Below, piece after piece: positions 48,437 through 57,629 of a stretch of 64,000 nt of DNA; the first letter of the stretch is position 1, and every line of letters starts with the position of its first letter. The translations under genes and the position numbers were made by a program. The stretch comes from Cupriavidus basilensis. Lineage in GTDB: Bacteria > Pseudomonadota > Gammaproteobacteria > Burkholderiales > Burkholderiaceae. The DNA is taken from positions 1-64,000 of the forward strand of contig NZ_BBQM01000030.1 of assembly GCF_000876015.1 (NCBI RefSeq), given 5' to 3'. Under the pieces are notes generated by a model that saw nothing but the letters and a program-made list of their open reading frames with translations, was not told the DNA's origin and ran no database searches.

Positions 48437-49387
48437 TCAGGCGGTCAGGGTAGCGAGCAGGCGCTCGGCCATCTTCTCGGCGGTGCGCAGCGCGGCGCTG
48501 GTCATGATGTCCAAGTTGCCGGCGTAGGCTGGCAGGTAGTGGGCGGCACCCTCGACCTCCAGGAAGACCGAGGTCTTCAGCCCGGTGAGCCGATCGCCCA
48601 CGCCAGGGATGCGGATCGGCCGGTCGGCCTCGATGCGGTCAAACTGCACACGCTGCTTCAGGCGGTAGCCGGGCACATAAGCCTGCACTGCGGCGGCCAT
48701 GCGCTGCACCGAGTCCTCGATCTTGGCGGTGTCGGCGAAATCGCTCAGGGTGTAGACCGTGTCACGCATGATCAGCGGCGGCTCGGCCGGGTTCAGGACG
48801 ATGATGGCCTTGCCCTTGGCGGCGCCGCCCACCACTTCGATGGCCTTGGAGGTGGTTTCGGTGAACTCGTCGATGTTGGCGCGCGTGCCCGGGCCGGCGC
48901 TCTTGCTGGAGATGCTGGCGACGATTTCGCCGTACTGCACCTTGGCCACGCGCGAGACGGCCGCCACCATGGGAATGGTGGCCTGGCCACCGCAGGTGAC
49001 CATGTTCACGTTCAGCGCGTCCAGGTGGTCTTCGCCGTTGACCACCGGGATACAGTAGGGGCCGATGGCCGCGGGCGTGAGGTCGATCACGCGCATCGCG
49101 GGTTTGTGATGGCGCAGCAGGGCATCATTCTTTACGTGCGCGCCCGCACTGGTGGCGTCGAACACGATGTCAATGTCGGCGAATACCGGCAGTCGCGTCA
49201 GGCCTTCAGCACCCTCGTGGGTGGTGGCGACGCCCAAGCGCTGCGCGCGCGCTAGGCCGTCGGAGGCTGGGTCGATTCCGACCATGGCGCCCATTTCGAT
49301 GAATCGGCCGTGCCTGATGATCTTGATCATCAGGTCGGTACCGATGTTGCCGCTACCGATGATGGCAGCCTTGAGTTTGCGGGTCAT
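48437..49387 (-). CDS. bphG: BphG, acylating acetaldehyde dehydrogenase
   Basis: A 316-residue enzyme that converts acetaldehyde, NAD+ and CoA to acetyl-CoA. NAD motif [14 protein letters not shown] (7-20), nucleophile Cys132 ([10 protein letters not shown]). Two ATGs are possible. The one at 49393 forms an ATGA overlap with bphE but touches the AAGGA site, whereas 49387 has AAGGA at proper spacing, so I chose 49387. The partner aldolase gene follows after 10 bases. Confidence 0.94.
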   Translation of the reverse strand: MTRKLKAAIIGSGNIGTDLMIKIIRHGRFIEMGAMVGIDPASDGLARAQRLGVATTHEGAEGLTRLPVFADIDIVFDATSAGAHVKNDALLRHHKPAMRVIDLTPAAIGPYCIPVVNGEDHLDALNVNMVTCGGQATIPMVAAVSRVAKVQYGEIVASISSKSAGPGTRANIDEFTETTSKAIEVVGGAAKGKAIIVLNPAEPPLIMRDTVYTLSDFADTAKIEDSVQRMAAAVQAYVPGYRLKQRVQFDRIEADRPIRIPGVGDRLTGLKTSVFLEVEGAAHYLPAYAGNLDIMTSAALRTAEKMAERLLATLTA

Positions 49388-49389
49388 TG

Positions 49390-50196
49390 TCATTCCTTCG
49401 CGAAGACTGCGGTTACCGAACCAAGTCCGGCGATGCGCACATCGAATACGTCGCCTCCAGCCACGGGCACCATTGGCCCCAGCGCACCGGAGAGCACAGT
49501 GTCGCCAGCACGCAGCGGACGACCGGCCCGAGCCATGACCTTCGCCAGCCAGAGCGTTGCGTTGAGCGGCGAACCCAGGCAGGCCGAACCCACGCCGGAA
49601 GACACCGGCACACCTTGCCGCTCCATCACCATGCCCGCCTGACGCGCATCGAAATCGCACAGCCGTTTCGGCGTGGAGCCCAGCACGTACAGGCCCGACG
49701 AGGCGTTATCGGCAATGGTGTCGGTGATATGGATATCCCAGTTGGCTATCCGCGATCCCACGATCTCGATCGCGGGAACCGCGAACTCGATGGCGCGAAA
49801 GAGATCTGCCACCGTCAATTGATCGCCTTCAAGGTCACGGCCGAATACAAAGGCTATCTCGGCCTCGACCTTGGGCTGAAGCACATCCTTGAGGGAGACC
49901 TCTTCACCCTCGGTACGTGCCATGTCAGCGAACAGCATGCCGTAGTCCGGCTGCCCAACCCCGAGCTGCTTTTGGACGGTCACGGAGGTCAGCCCGATCT
50001 TGCGGCCCGACAGGCGTCGTCCCGCCGTCAGCGCCCGCACGGTATTTATCTCCTGCACCGCGTAGGCCACATCAAGATCCTTCTCGCCGATCAGGTTACG
50101 TACCGGCGCCACGGCCACCCTGGTGTGGGCGGCCTCATACAACAAGTCGGCAGCTTTACTTGCCGCGCTGGTCGAAACCGTATCTGGTTTGCTCAT
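49390..50196 (-). CDS. bphE: BphE, 2-hydroxypenta-2,4-dienoate hydratase
   Basis: A 268-residue enzyme of the MhpD/DmpE family: [20 protein letters not shown] (about 63-82), [15 protein letters not shown] with acidic metal ligands, and [14 protein letters not shown]. It hydrates the five-carbon dienoate from BphD to 4-hydroxy-2-oxovalerate. It is the first gene of the operon, so the promoter lies to its right. GGAGA precedes the ATG. Confidence 0.94.
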   Translation of the reverse strand: MSKPDTVSTSAASKAADLLYEAAHTRVAVAPVRNLIGEKDLDVAYAVQEINTVRALTAGRRLSGRKIGLTSVTVQKQLGVGQPDYGMLFADMARTEGEEVSLKDVLQPKVEAEIAFVFGRDLEGDQLTVADLFRAIEFAVPAIEIVGSRIANWDIHITDTIADNASSGLYVLGSTPKRLCDFDARQAGMVMERQGVPVSSGVGSACLGSPLNATLWLAKVMARAGRPLRAGDTVLSGALGPMVPVAGGDVFDVRIAGLGSVTAVFAKE

Positions 50197-50636
50197 TCGA
50201 GATTTCTCCTTGGTTCATGGTTTCTGCGATTTCCGTGCGCACTGCCCGTCGGTTGTGATCGCATGCATATGCGTGTGCAAGCGAAGGTCAGCCTGGCCCC
50301 TGCTTGGCTGATCGCTCATGCAGGCACCCAAAAACTTGTGTCCCCAGATACTGATGCGGTCGTTGCGCACGACCGCATCAGGGAAAAGGGACTGTTGCCG
50401 AACACCGCCAAGTGATTGCATGGATGAGCACCGAAGGCGCATGATTGCCCCTGCGCGAACAATCTTTTTTTGAACATATTGTTGCCATTGATTTTAAATA
50501 ACGTTATTTTTATATAAAATAGATTATATGCATGCCATAATTTTTAAACACTCGTGAAAACCCTATGTTTCACTCACTTCACTCCGCGCACTTGCGCCGG
50601 GCTGACACATTGATGCACCTCTCAACGACGACCGCG
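50197..50636 (-). promoter_or_regulatory. bph operon promoter (pE) region with two palindromes
   Basis: This leader is strikingly AT-rich at 50465-50570. On the minus strand a TATAAT (50528-50523) can serve as -10 with a weak GTGTTT 17 bases upstream. It lies inside the imperfect palindrome ATTATATGCATGCCATAAT (50523-50541). A second, perfect palindrome AAATAACGTTATTT lies at 50496-50509. Both are sensible operators for the divergently encoded BphS; in KKS102 BphS is known to bind several sites at pE. Confidence 0.6.
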
Positions 50637-50640
50637 TTAG

Positions 50641-51830
50641 GGATGGTGTTCAAAACTCCGGTCAAGCCCGGATGGCGTGAGCGAGTTACGACACGAACAA
50701 TGGCGTCATGACCCAACAAGACCTCGGCCTGAACCTGAGCACGCGGCGTACTCGCAAAACCGTGTTCCTCGACGAGATGAACCTGGTGGTGCCGTGGACG
50801 GAGTTGCTGTCGTTGATTGCGCCGCATGTACCTCGCGCCAAGACCGGACGCCCGCCGTTTGAGCTGGTGACGATGTTGCGCATTCATTTCTTGCAACAGT
50901 GGTTCGGCCTGAGTGACCTGGCCATGGAAGAAGCCTTGTTCGAGACCACGCTGTACCGCGAGTTCGCGGGACTCTCCAGCGCCGAGCGCATCCCTGACCG
51001 GGTCAGCATCCTGCGCTTTCGCCACCTGCTCGAAGAACACCAGTTGGCCCCGCAGATGCTGGCCGTGGTCAACGCCACCCTGGCCGACAAAGGCTTGATG
51101 CTCAGACAAGGCACGGTGGTGGACGCCACCTTGATTGCTGCGCCCAGTTCGACCAAGAACCAGGATGGCAAGCGTGATCCCGAGATGCACCAGACCAAGA
51201 AGGGCAACCAGTGGCATTTCGGCATGAAAGCGCACATCGGCGTGGACGCTGACTCGGGACTGGTGCACACCGTGGTCGGTACAGCAGCCAACGTCAACGA
51301 CGTGACACAGGCCAGTGCGTTGGTCCATGGCGAAGAAACGGATGTGTTCGCTGACGCCGGCTACCAGGGCGTGACCAAGCGCGAAGAAGTCCAAGGCATC
51401 GATGCCAACTGGCATGTGGCCATGCGTCCGGGCAAGCGCCGCGCGATGGACAAGAACAGTCCCATGGGCGCCGTGCTCGACCAGCTTGAACACGTCAAGG
51501 CCCGAATCCGGGCCAAGGTGGAACACCCGTTTCGGGTCATCAAACGGCAGTTCGGCCACATGAAAGTGCGCTATCGGGGACTGGCCAAAAACACGGCACA
51601 GTTGCACACGCTGTTTGCACTGAGCAATCTTTGGATGGTGCGACGCCGACTGTTGCAAGGGCTGCAGGCGTGAGTGCGTCCGCAAGCAGCCGAAGGGCCG
51701 CCGCCGAACGGAAAATGGCCTGTGAAAACGCAGAAACTGGGTCGAATTCGCCGATTCCAGGCCGCGCTGTTTCATGTCGTGGCAACCCGCCCGCTATCGG
51801 CTGGGGCCAAACGTGTTTTGAACACCATCC
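50641..51830 (+). mobile_element. IS5-family insertion sequence, complete
   Basis: The 1190-bp element has terminal inverted repeats GGATGGTGTTCAAAAC at 50641-50656 and its exact complement at 51815-51830, flanked by a 4-bp duplication TTAG (50637-50640 and 51831-51834). Size, ends and the YTAR target fit the IS5 subgroup. It lies between bphS and the bph operon promoter. Confidence 0.93.
50708..51673 (+). CDS. IS5-family transposase
   Basis: A 321-residue DDE transposase: N-terminal DUF772-type domain (GRPPFELVTMLRIHFLQQWF), DATLIAAPSSTKN (first Asp), DVFADAGYQG (second Asp) and the VEHPFRVIKRQFGHMKVRYR Y-R-E region. It is uninterrupted, so the element may be active. Confidence 0.93.
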   Translation: MTQQDLGLNLSTRRTRKTVFLDEMNLVVPWTELLSLIAPHVPRAKTGRPPFELVTMLRIHFLQQWFGLSDLAMEEALFETTLYREFAGLSSAERIPDRVSILRFRHLLEEHQLAPQMLAVVNATLADKGLMLRQGTVVDATLIAAPSSTKNQDGKRDPEMHQTKKGNQWHFGMKAHIGVDADSGLVHTVVGTAANVNDVTQASALVHGEETDVFADAGYQGVTKREEVQGIDANWHVAMRPGKRRAMDKNSPMGAVLDQLEHVKARIRAKVEHPFRVIKRQFGHMKVRYRGLAKNTAQLHTLFALSNLWMVRRRLLQGLQA

Positions 51831-52012
51831 TTAGATGTGCAACGATGTGTGACGGTTGCCGCGGCTCCGCACCGGTGCGGGCTACGTTGGCCCTGCAGCA
51901 CGAGCATGCAACACTATGGTGAGCACGTGGAGCGGGCCTGCGGCCAGCGGCGTCACGCGGACCGGGCTGTCACGTCAGTCCTTGATCGCACAATGCTGTC
52001 TACAACCAAACA

Positions 52013-52792
52013 ATGAAACCGAAGACCATGACAAAGCAAGATCAAGCAGTTCTGCCTCGATTGATTGAGTCAGCAAGACTGCCCGAAGGGGCACTGGCAG
52101 AATTCAATGTCGGGCCGAAAGAGAAGAAAGCCGTAACCGCCATCGAATCCACCTATGCAACCCTCCGTGACGCAATCTTGAGGGGAAGCTACCCACAGAG
52201 CTCTAGGCTCCACCTCGAGACGCTCAAGTCATCGCTGGGCGTCAGCGGCAGCACTCTGCGGGAAGCATTGACGCGCCTGATTGGAGACCGTCTGGTCGTC
52301 GCTGAAGGACAGAAGGGGTTCAGGGTGGCCCCAATGTCGCTTTGCGATCTTGATGACCTGACGAGTGCGCGCATCATGTTGGAAAGCGCCGCCCTCGTCG
52401 AAAGCATCAACCTCGGTGGGGACGGCTGGGAAGACCAACTCGTCACCAGTTTCCGTCGACTGACGAGGGCGCAGGAACGAGTCGAGGCCAATCCGGCAGA
52501 GGCCTTCGACGCGTGGGAAGCGAGGAACTTGGAGTTCCACAACGCACTCATGGCCGCCTCTCCGTCCAAATGGCTCGCGAACTTCAGAGAAATCCTGCTT
52601 CGAAACTCTGAGCGCTACCGCAGGTTGTCCGGCACGCAAGGCCCACTTCCTGCCGAAGTGCACGAGGAGCACAAGACAATCTTCGACGCGGCGATGGCCC
52701 GTGATGTAGATCGGGCGGTTTCGGCCCTCTCGCAGCATATTCGCCGCTCCGCGAATGTGATTCGAGCAAATGGATTGCTGAGGAAGGTCTGA
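52013..52792 (+). CDS. bphS: BphS, GntR-family repressor of bph genes
   Basis: A 259-residue FadR-type GntR regulator: winged helix-turn-helix at about 45-110 (LHLETLKSSLGVSGSTLREA) and a helical FCD effector domain (SARIMLESAALVESI; ARNLEFHNALMAA). An internal ATG at codon 6 is an alternative start. In KKS102 BphS represses pE until a pathway metabolite binds. The gene is divergent from bphE. Its own promoter must lie within 180 bases of the IS5 end or inside the IS. Confidence 0.88.
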   Translation: MKPKTMTKQDQAVLPRLIESARLPEGALAEFNVGPKEKKAVTAIESTYATLRDAILRGSYPQSSRLHLETLKSSLGVSGSTLREALTRLIGDRLVVAEGQKGFRVAPMSLCDLDDLTSARIMLESAALVESINLGGDGWEDQLVTSFRRLTRAQERVEANPAEAFDAWEARNLEFHNALMAASPSKWLANFREILLRNSERYRRLSGTQGPLPAEVHEEHKTIFDAAMARDVDRAVSALSQHIRRSANVIRANGLLRKV

Positions 52793-52803
52793 CCTCGACC
52801 CGT

Positions 52804-52898
52804 TTCCCCATGCACCGGGACCTAATGGGCTTCGACTTCACCGCCTCGGTGGTGGACCCAAAGCTGGTTCAGCAACTCGCGACGCTGGAGGTCACCGC
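52804..52898 (+). pseudogene. possible IS21 IstB fragment
   Basis: One frame reads HRDLMGFDFTASVVDPKLVQ followed by QLATLEVT, resembling the stretch just before Walker A in IstB helper proteins of IS21-type elements. It then runs into the rlxS 3' end. No other part of an IS21 element is present. It would be a relic marking the junction of the bph module and the element backbone. Similarity judged by eye only. Confidence 0.4.
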
Positions 52899-52899
52899 C

Positions 52900-54873
52900 T
52901 CAACTGATAGCTGGCCCGCGTGTACGCCCAATATCCCAAGACACCCCGCCACCGCGCACTGTGGCCGCGACTTGCTGCCCCAGCCGCTGTTCGATCACCG
53001 GCTTCCAGGGCACCAGGCTGAAACCCATGCCATCATCGACCATGGCGTAGCGTCCGCTGGCGAGCATGACGGAGCGCCGGTAGATGCCAGTCACGCGCTG
53101 GCCGTCGGACACGGGCCGATGCTCCAGGCCGGTTTCGGCGGTAATGTCCTTCGCGGCCTGCACCAGTTCCCGGCTTCGCAGCGTACCCAGCAGGTTGCGG
53201 GCGAGGATCACGCGCTGCCCGCGCCGCTGCGCCAGCCCCTGTCCTTCGAGGAAGTCGGCGCGCTGCTGCATGGCCTGCTTGGCGTCGCCGCCAAAGCCCA
53301 TGTCGCCCAGCCCGCGGCCGCCGCCGATCAGTTGCTGGTCAAGCCAGGTGGCCCCGATCACGCGGGCCTGCCGCTCAATTGGAAGGTGCGATTTCAGCTC
53401 CACGGCCACGCCGCCCAGCCGCTGCGCGTCGCACTGGCGGCCACGCTCGGCCAGGTCGCCCGGCACCTTCCATAGTCCCTCGGCCACGCGCTCCACGATG
53501 CCCGCCCGGCGCAGGGCTTCCAGCCGGCGGACATGGGCCGCCACGACCTCCTGCGGATCGCGTCCGGGCACGGCCTGACCCTGTGCCACGGCCAAGTGAT
53601 GGTCGGTGCGGTACAGGCCATCGCTCGCCAGCGCGGCGATGTTCCTGTCGGCCGCACGCACGTCGGCCGATCCCTTCACCTCCACCACGGCGCAGGTCGG
53701 ATAGTTCGCTAGCTCGTCGCGGGCGTTGAGCGCGACGTAGTGGGCCTTGCCGTCCACCCCGTCGATGACCAGATAGCTCCGGTCGCGCAGCTCGTCGGCC
53801 AGCCCCTTCGCGGCCACGCGCCCCAGGATGGTTCGGCCATCGTCGCCCGGCTCGAACACCGCCAGTTCACGCGGCTCGCCGCGCATGGCCCGCTGCATGG
53901 TGCGGATGACGTCGCCGCGCTCGCCCAGGGCGCGCAGGGTCTTGTCGGCATCGGCGTGGATAGCCCAGGTGCCGGGCTGCGTCTCGTCGACCAGGCCCAG
54001 GCGCTGCAAGCGTTGCAGGCGGCCGATCAGCAGCAGGCGCTGGCGCTGCAAGCGGGGTTCGTTGAGCCGTTCGACATGCACCAGGCCATCGTCGCCGGCC
54101 TCGCGCTTCAAGGTGCGATCCAGGCTCGTCCACCGCTCTTGCTCCACCTCGCGCTGCAAGGTCTGCTGGATCTCCAGCTCGGTGCGCGGCCCAAGCCATT
54201 CGGTCGCCAGCTCGGCGGCGCGGTGGCGGAAGCCATCGGCGATGTAGTCGCCCGCGATGATGAGGTCTTTGCCTGTGTCGTCGCGCCCGCGCACGATCAG
54301 GTGGGTATGCGGGTTGTCGGTGTTCCAGTGATCCACCGCCACCCAATCCAGCCGCGTGCCCAGGTCGGCTTCCATGCGGTTCACCAGATGCCGGGTATAG
54401 TTGCGCAGGTCTTCCAGCTCCGCGCCATCCTCGGGCGAAAGGATGAAGCGGAAATGGTGCCGGTCGTCGGCGCAGCGTTCCTTGAAGGCGTCGAGGTCGG
54501 CGGTGTCGGTCTGCGGCCCGTAGGCTTGGCCCGGCTCGCCGTCGCGGCCCACGCCATCTCGCTCGATGTAGCGCAGGTGCTTGGCGAGCGACTGCGGGCT
54601 GGCCCGCTGGTGATTCACCAGCAGCGTCTTGATGGTCACGCGCCGCGACATGGGCGTCAGCTTCGCGCCCGCGAAGCGCGCCGCCGTGTGGCCGCGCCCC
54701 AGGCGCGAGCCGGGGCGCTGGCCAGTGCTCCGCGCCGATCCCGGACGGCGCACCGTGGACTTGCCGCTGCTGGCCTTGCCCGCCTGCTTGAGTACCTTGG
54801 AAACGAAGCCCTGGCCCCGGTTCTTCGGGGCGCTGGGGCGGATGCGGAAATCGTCATCGCGGCGGTTGGTCAT
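52900..54873 (-). CDS. rlxS: RlxS/TraI-type conjugative relaxase
   Basis: A 657-residue relaxase with a DUF3363-type C terminus. HUH-like motif III is clear: WVAVDHWNTDNPHTHLIVRG with His182, His189 and His191. The candidate nicking Tyr is Tyr102 (KHLRYIERDG). The N terminus is basic and low in complexity. It should nick at oriT and lead the strand to TraG. The ATG at 54873 starts MTNRRDDDF; the open frame continues upstream without a supported start. Its stop abuts the bph-side junction, so the C terminus could be altered. Confidence 0.9.
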   Translation of the reverse strand: MTNRRDDDFRIRPSAPKNRGQGFVSKVLKQAGKASSGKSTVRRPGSARSTGQRPGSRLGRGHTAARFAGAKLTPMSRRVTIKTLLVNHQRASPQSLAKHLRYIERDGVGRDGEPGQAYGPQTDTADLDAFKERCADDRHHFRFILSPEDGAELEDLRNYTRHLVNRMEADLGTRLDWVAVDHWNTDNPHTHLIVRGRDDTGKDLIIAGDYIADGFRHRAAELATEWLGPRTELEIQQTLQREVEQERWTSLDRTLKREAGDDGLVHVERLNEPRLQRQRLLLIGRLQRLQRLGLVDETQPGTWAIHADADKTLRALGERGDVIRTMQRAMRGEPRELAVFEPGDDGRTILGRVAAKGLADELRDRSYLVIDGVDGKAHYVALNARDELANYPTCAVVEVKGSADVRAADRNIAALASDGLYRTDHHLAVAQGQAVPGRDPQEVVAAHVRRLEALRRAGIVERVAEGLWKVPGDLAERGRQCDAQRLGGVAVELKSHLPIERQARVIGATWLDQQLIGGGRGLGDMGFGGDAKQAMQQRADFLEGQGLAQRRGQRVILARNLLGTLRSRELVQAAKDITAETGLEHRPVSDGQRVTGIYRRSVMLASGRYAMVDDGMGFSLVPWKPVIEQRLGQQVAATVRGGGVSWDIGRTRGPAIS

Positions 54874-55333
54874 GGCTGGGCTCCCTGCAAGCTCTGGCGT
54901 GTCCGGGCGTGCGAAGCACGTGGACATGACTGCATCGGCGCGGGCTTCGCGCCCCAAGCGGCACGGCGGCAAAGCCGCTCCGTGCCGCGCCACCCCCACG
55001 TGCAGACAGGCTTTCGACGCGGCCCGGTGCCGCGTCCTTTTGTCTTGCCTTCCGCCTTTGCCCCTCGCTGGCGCTCCGGGCCGCGGCGGCCCGGCGGCGC
55101 TGCTGCGCGAGCAGCCAGCGCGCCGGCGAACGCGCGAACCAGCGCGGTGAGGGCCGCAGGCCGGGCGCGTTCGAGGCAAGACGCCTGCACGTGGGACGGC
55201 TGCGCCGAAGGCAGCGCGAAGTGCGGCGCGGATGCGCTCGCACTGCACGCGCGACAGCATGGCGACGGACAGCAGAACGACACGCCCGATGGCACGATGA
55301 AATGCACGGCAACGTGCAGCGAGTCGGCGGCCA
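54874..55333. other. candidate oriT region with nested inverted repeats
   Basis: There is no gene in 460 bases between rlxS and traF. CCCACGTGCAG (54995-55005) is complementary to CTGCACGTGGG (55185-55195), and inside these GTCTTGCCT (55042-55050) to AGGCAAGAC (55174-55182). Local hairpins occur at 54960-54986 (GGCACGGCGGC/GCCGCTCCGTGCC) and 55016-55036 (GACGCGGC/GCCGCGTC). A relaxase-adjacent, gene-free region rich in such repeats is the likely transfer origin. The nic site is not identified. Confidence 0.5.
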
Positions 55334-55930
55334 TCATGGGCGAGACTCCAGCCAGACCGGATGCGCGACGCCGATCACGGCGGATGCGCTGACCGGCCCG
55401 AAATACCGGCTGTCGAACGACGCCGGGTTGGTCACACTGAGCAGGAACAGTTCGCCAGCTTCAAGGCGACGGCACTGCTGCCAGGATGGCAGCGGCCGGC
55501 CCCAGCGGTCGGCGGGCAGCGCGGCGGCCGAAGGCACGCCGTCGATGCGGACGATGCGGCCAGTGATGCACACCTCCTGCGGCGCGATGGCGCCCACGCG
55601 CTTGAGCAGCGGGACGCGCGCCGGCAGGTAGCCGCGCTGCGCGGCCAGCGCGGCAGCGTCTGGCGGCAGCGTGGTCAGGACGATGCTGCCCACGGACAAG
55701 GGGCGTGGCAGCGAGCCGGGCTTACGGCCCAGCGGATCGACGCGATACCAGCCGACCGCCACGCTGTCGGACGGGTTGTAGATCAGGCGCGGCAGCGGAT
55801 GCACGAAGGACGCCCAGGCCAGCGCAGCGAGGCCCCAGGCGGACAGGCTCGCCAGCACGAGGCGAGCGCGCAAACGTGCGCGGGGCGCGCGAGGACGCGG
55901 CTCGGTGCAGGCAGGGGAAACGGCGGTCAT
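55334..55930 (-). CDS. traF: TraF-like S26 peptidase
   Basis: A 198-residue membrane-bound serine peptidase of the S26 (signal peptidase) family: helix at about 28-46, YNPSDSVAVGWYRVDPLGR with the nucleophile Ser (about 57-75), and the general-base Lys region LPARVPLLKRVGAIAPQEV. In RP4, TraF matures and circularises the TrbC pilin. The ATG at 55930 overlaps the upstream DUF2840 gene by four bases. Confidence 0.9.
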   Translation of the reverse strand: MTAVSPACTEPRPRAPRARLRARLVLASLSAWGLAALAWASFVHPLPRLIYNPSDSVAVGWYRVDPLGRKPGSLPRPLSVGSIVLTTLPPDAAALAAQRGYLPARVPLLKRVGAIAPQEVCITGRIVRIDGVPSAAALPADRWGRPLPSWQQCRRLEAGELFLLSVTNPASFDSRYFGPVSASAVIGVAHPVWLESRP

Positions 55931-56460
55931 GGCAGCGCCCTCCCGGTCAGCCAGGCGGCGTGCCGCTCGGCGGTGTATTCGGGCAACGGCAGGCGCGCGG
56001 CGAGCCGGTTGGCGAGCGTGCGCCAGTACGCGGGCGACGCACCGATAGGCGCGATGCCCAGCGCCTCGATGGAGTCGATGCGCTCCAGCACGGCGCGCAC
56101 CTGGTTCTCCCCTTCGGCGTGCAGCAGCAGGCGCGCGCCAGGCTGCACGCCGGGGATGCGCTGCGCCGCATCGAACGGCGTGCAAGCCTGCATCACCATG
56201 AGCTGCCAGCGGATCGTGCCGTAGTCGTTGGCATGCCAGCGGATGCGGCAGAACATGGCACCCGGCAGGAACACCGCGCAGCGCCGCCAGCGGTCGAGCT
56301 GGAGCGTGCGCGCAGGTTCGCCGAAGCGCAGGTAGAGCTTGAAGCGCGGTTCGATGTAGGCCAGCGCCACGCGCGTCAGCGGTGCGCTGGCAGGCTGGCC
56401 GAAAGATGCTGCGAGCGCAGCCGTGGCCGCGCCAGCGACAGGCGAAGCGGATGTGGTCAT
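55927..56460 (-). CDS. DUF2840 family protein
   Basis: A 177-residue protein with RVALAYIEPRFKLYLRFGEP (about 31-50), the GAMFCRIRWHANDYGTIRWQ block and a C-terminal LPEYTAERHAAWLTGRAL. This is the DUF2840 protein found between traF and parB-like genes of Tn4371-type elements. Function unknown; the coupled arrangement (overlaps on both sides) suggests maintenance or transfer. Confidence 0.85.
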   Translation of the reverse strand: MTTSASPVAGAATAALAASFGQPASAPLTRVALAYIEPRFKLYLRFGEPARTLQLDRWRRCAVFLPGAMFCRIRWHANDYGTIRWQLMVMQACTPFDAAQRIPGVQPGARLLLHAEGENQVRAVLERIDSIEALGIAPIGASPAYWRTLANRLAARLPLPEYTAERHAAWLTGRALP

Positions 56461-56741
56461 GGGGTGTTTTCCCTGCGGTGTTCTGGAAACTCGCGCTCAA
56501 GCAGGCCGCGCAGCAGATCGGCCACCGTCACGCCTTGCGTGAAGGCCGACACCTTGATGCGCGCCCGCATCGCGGGCGTGATGTCGAGGGTCAGGCGGGC
56601 GGTGTAGAGGTCGCCCTTGCCCAGCGCATCGGCGTCGCCCTGGCGAATCCACGCCTCGGCGTGCGGATTCGCGGGCGGACGCGCGCCGATGCCGACGCGC
56701 TTGACCGAGCGTTTGCCGTTCGGTGGCGGCTTTGCGGTCAT
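56457..56741 (-). CDS. ParB-like small DNA-binding protein
   Basis: A 94-residue basic protein with a C-terminal ribbon-helix-helix-like segment (YTARLTLDITPAMRARIKVS, then AFTQGVTVADLLRGLLEREF). It overlaps parA by four bases and is probably its centromere-binding partner, although it lacks the classic ParB nuclease or HTH domains. The N terminus is disordered and Pro/Lys-rich. Confidence 0.78.
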   Translation of the reverse strand: MTAKPPPNGKRSVKRVGIGARPPANPHAEAWIRQGDADALGKGDLYTARLTLDITPAMRARIKVSAFTQGVTVADLLRGLLEREFPEHRRENTP

Positions 56742-57376
56742 GGCGTCCACCGCAACAGTTCGTCCACCAGCGCGGTGATTTCGCGCGCGGCGGCGCTGTC
56801 CGGCGCCGTCTCGCGTGCAAGCCGTCCAGCGGCCACGCTGTCGGCGAACACGATGCGTTGATGCACTTCCGCGCGCAGCGCAGGAAGCGGCTGGTCGGCG
56901 AGTGCCTGGCGCGCTTCGCGTCCGATCACGGTGGTACTGACGCGCCGATTGATGACGAAGGCCGCGCGCAGCGCAGGCCGAAACACCTGCGCTTCGCGGA
57001 TCAGCGCCACCATCTCCGCGCTGGCCCACAGGTCGTAGGGGCTGGGCTGCACCGGAATCAGCACGCGCTCGGCCGCCAGCAGCGCGGAGCGCGCCAAGGC
57101 GGCGATCCTGGGCGGCCCGTCGATGACGACGTGATCGGCCCGCCAGGCGAGTTCTGGCGCCTCCTGATGCAGCGTTTCGCGTGCGAGGCCCACGGCGCTG
57201 AACAGCCTTGGCAAGCCTTGCTGGCTTCTGCGCTGCGTCCAGTCCAGCGATGAGCCTTGCGGGTCGGCATCCAGCAGCACGACGTGCTGGCCGCGCATCG
57301 CCAACTCTCCAGCGATGTGCGTGGCGAGCGTGGTCTTGCCCACGCCGCCTTTCTGGTTGAGCAGAGCAACGATCAT
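56738..57376 (-). CDS. parA: ParA-family partition ATPase
   Basis: A 212-residue ATPase with deviant Walker A QKGGVGKTT (8-16), LLDADPQGSSLDW (switch I) and VIDGPPRIA (Walker B). It would segregate the excised, circular form of the element. The ATG at 57376 begins directly at the conserved MIVALLNQKGG; longer frames run into the iteron region. Confidence 0.93.
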   Translation of the reverse strand: MIVALLNQKGGVGKTTLATHIAGELAMRGQHVVLLDADPQGSSLDWTQRRSQQGLPRLFSAVGLARETLHQEAPELAWRADHVVIDGPPRIAALARSALLAAERVLIPVQPSPYDLWASAEMVALIREAQVFRPALRAAFVINRRVSTTVIGREARQALADQPLPALRAEVHQRIVFADSVAAGRLARETAPDSAAAREITALVDELLRWTP

Positions 57377-57539
57377 GGCGCGGCCCTCCGTGTTGGAAAG
57401 CCGGGCTGTTGCCGCTGCGCTTCGTGCCGCGTGGCGGTTGTCCACCGTGGCGCGGCGCTTCTACTACCAGTTAGAGGTTTTAAGTTAGGGAAGTTAGAGG
57501 GGCCGCAAACCCGCGCCGTTATTGGCTTTGCGGCCGATT

Positions 57540-57605
57540 CGTACTCCTGATAGCACGATAGCCGTACTCCCGATAGCACGATACCTCGTACTCCTGATAG
57601 CACGA
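57540..57605. repeat. three iteron-like direct repeats next to repA
   Basis: Copies of the 19-mer CGTACTCCTGATAGCACGA lie at 57540-57558, 57563-57581 (one mismatch) and 57587-57605, at 23- and 24-base periods, about two helical turns. They sit just beyond the repA stop and ahead of parA. Such iterons are the usual binding sites of RepA initiators, though a role as operators for the par genes is also possible. Confidence 0.75.
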
Positions 57606-57629
57606 GCCCGTCCACAAGTTGCGCACCGT

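Noticed and set aside
52900-55260. An rlxS start upstream of 54873
   Set aside because: The extension is Arg/Ala/Pro-rich, runs through the inverted-repeat region and has no supported start codon; the ATG at 54873 begins the basic N terminus expected.
53740-55392. A 550-codon plus-strand frame opposite rlxS
   Set aside because: Antisense to the relaxase, which has HUH-like motifs; the frame also crosses the gene-free repeat region.
57540-57605. A short CRISPR array
   Set aside because: Units are 19 bases with 4-5-base gaps, no spacers and no cas genes; the position next to repA fits iterons.
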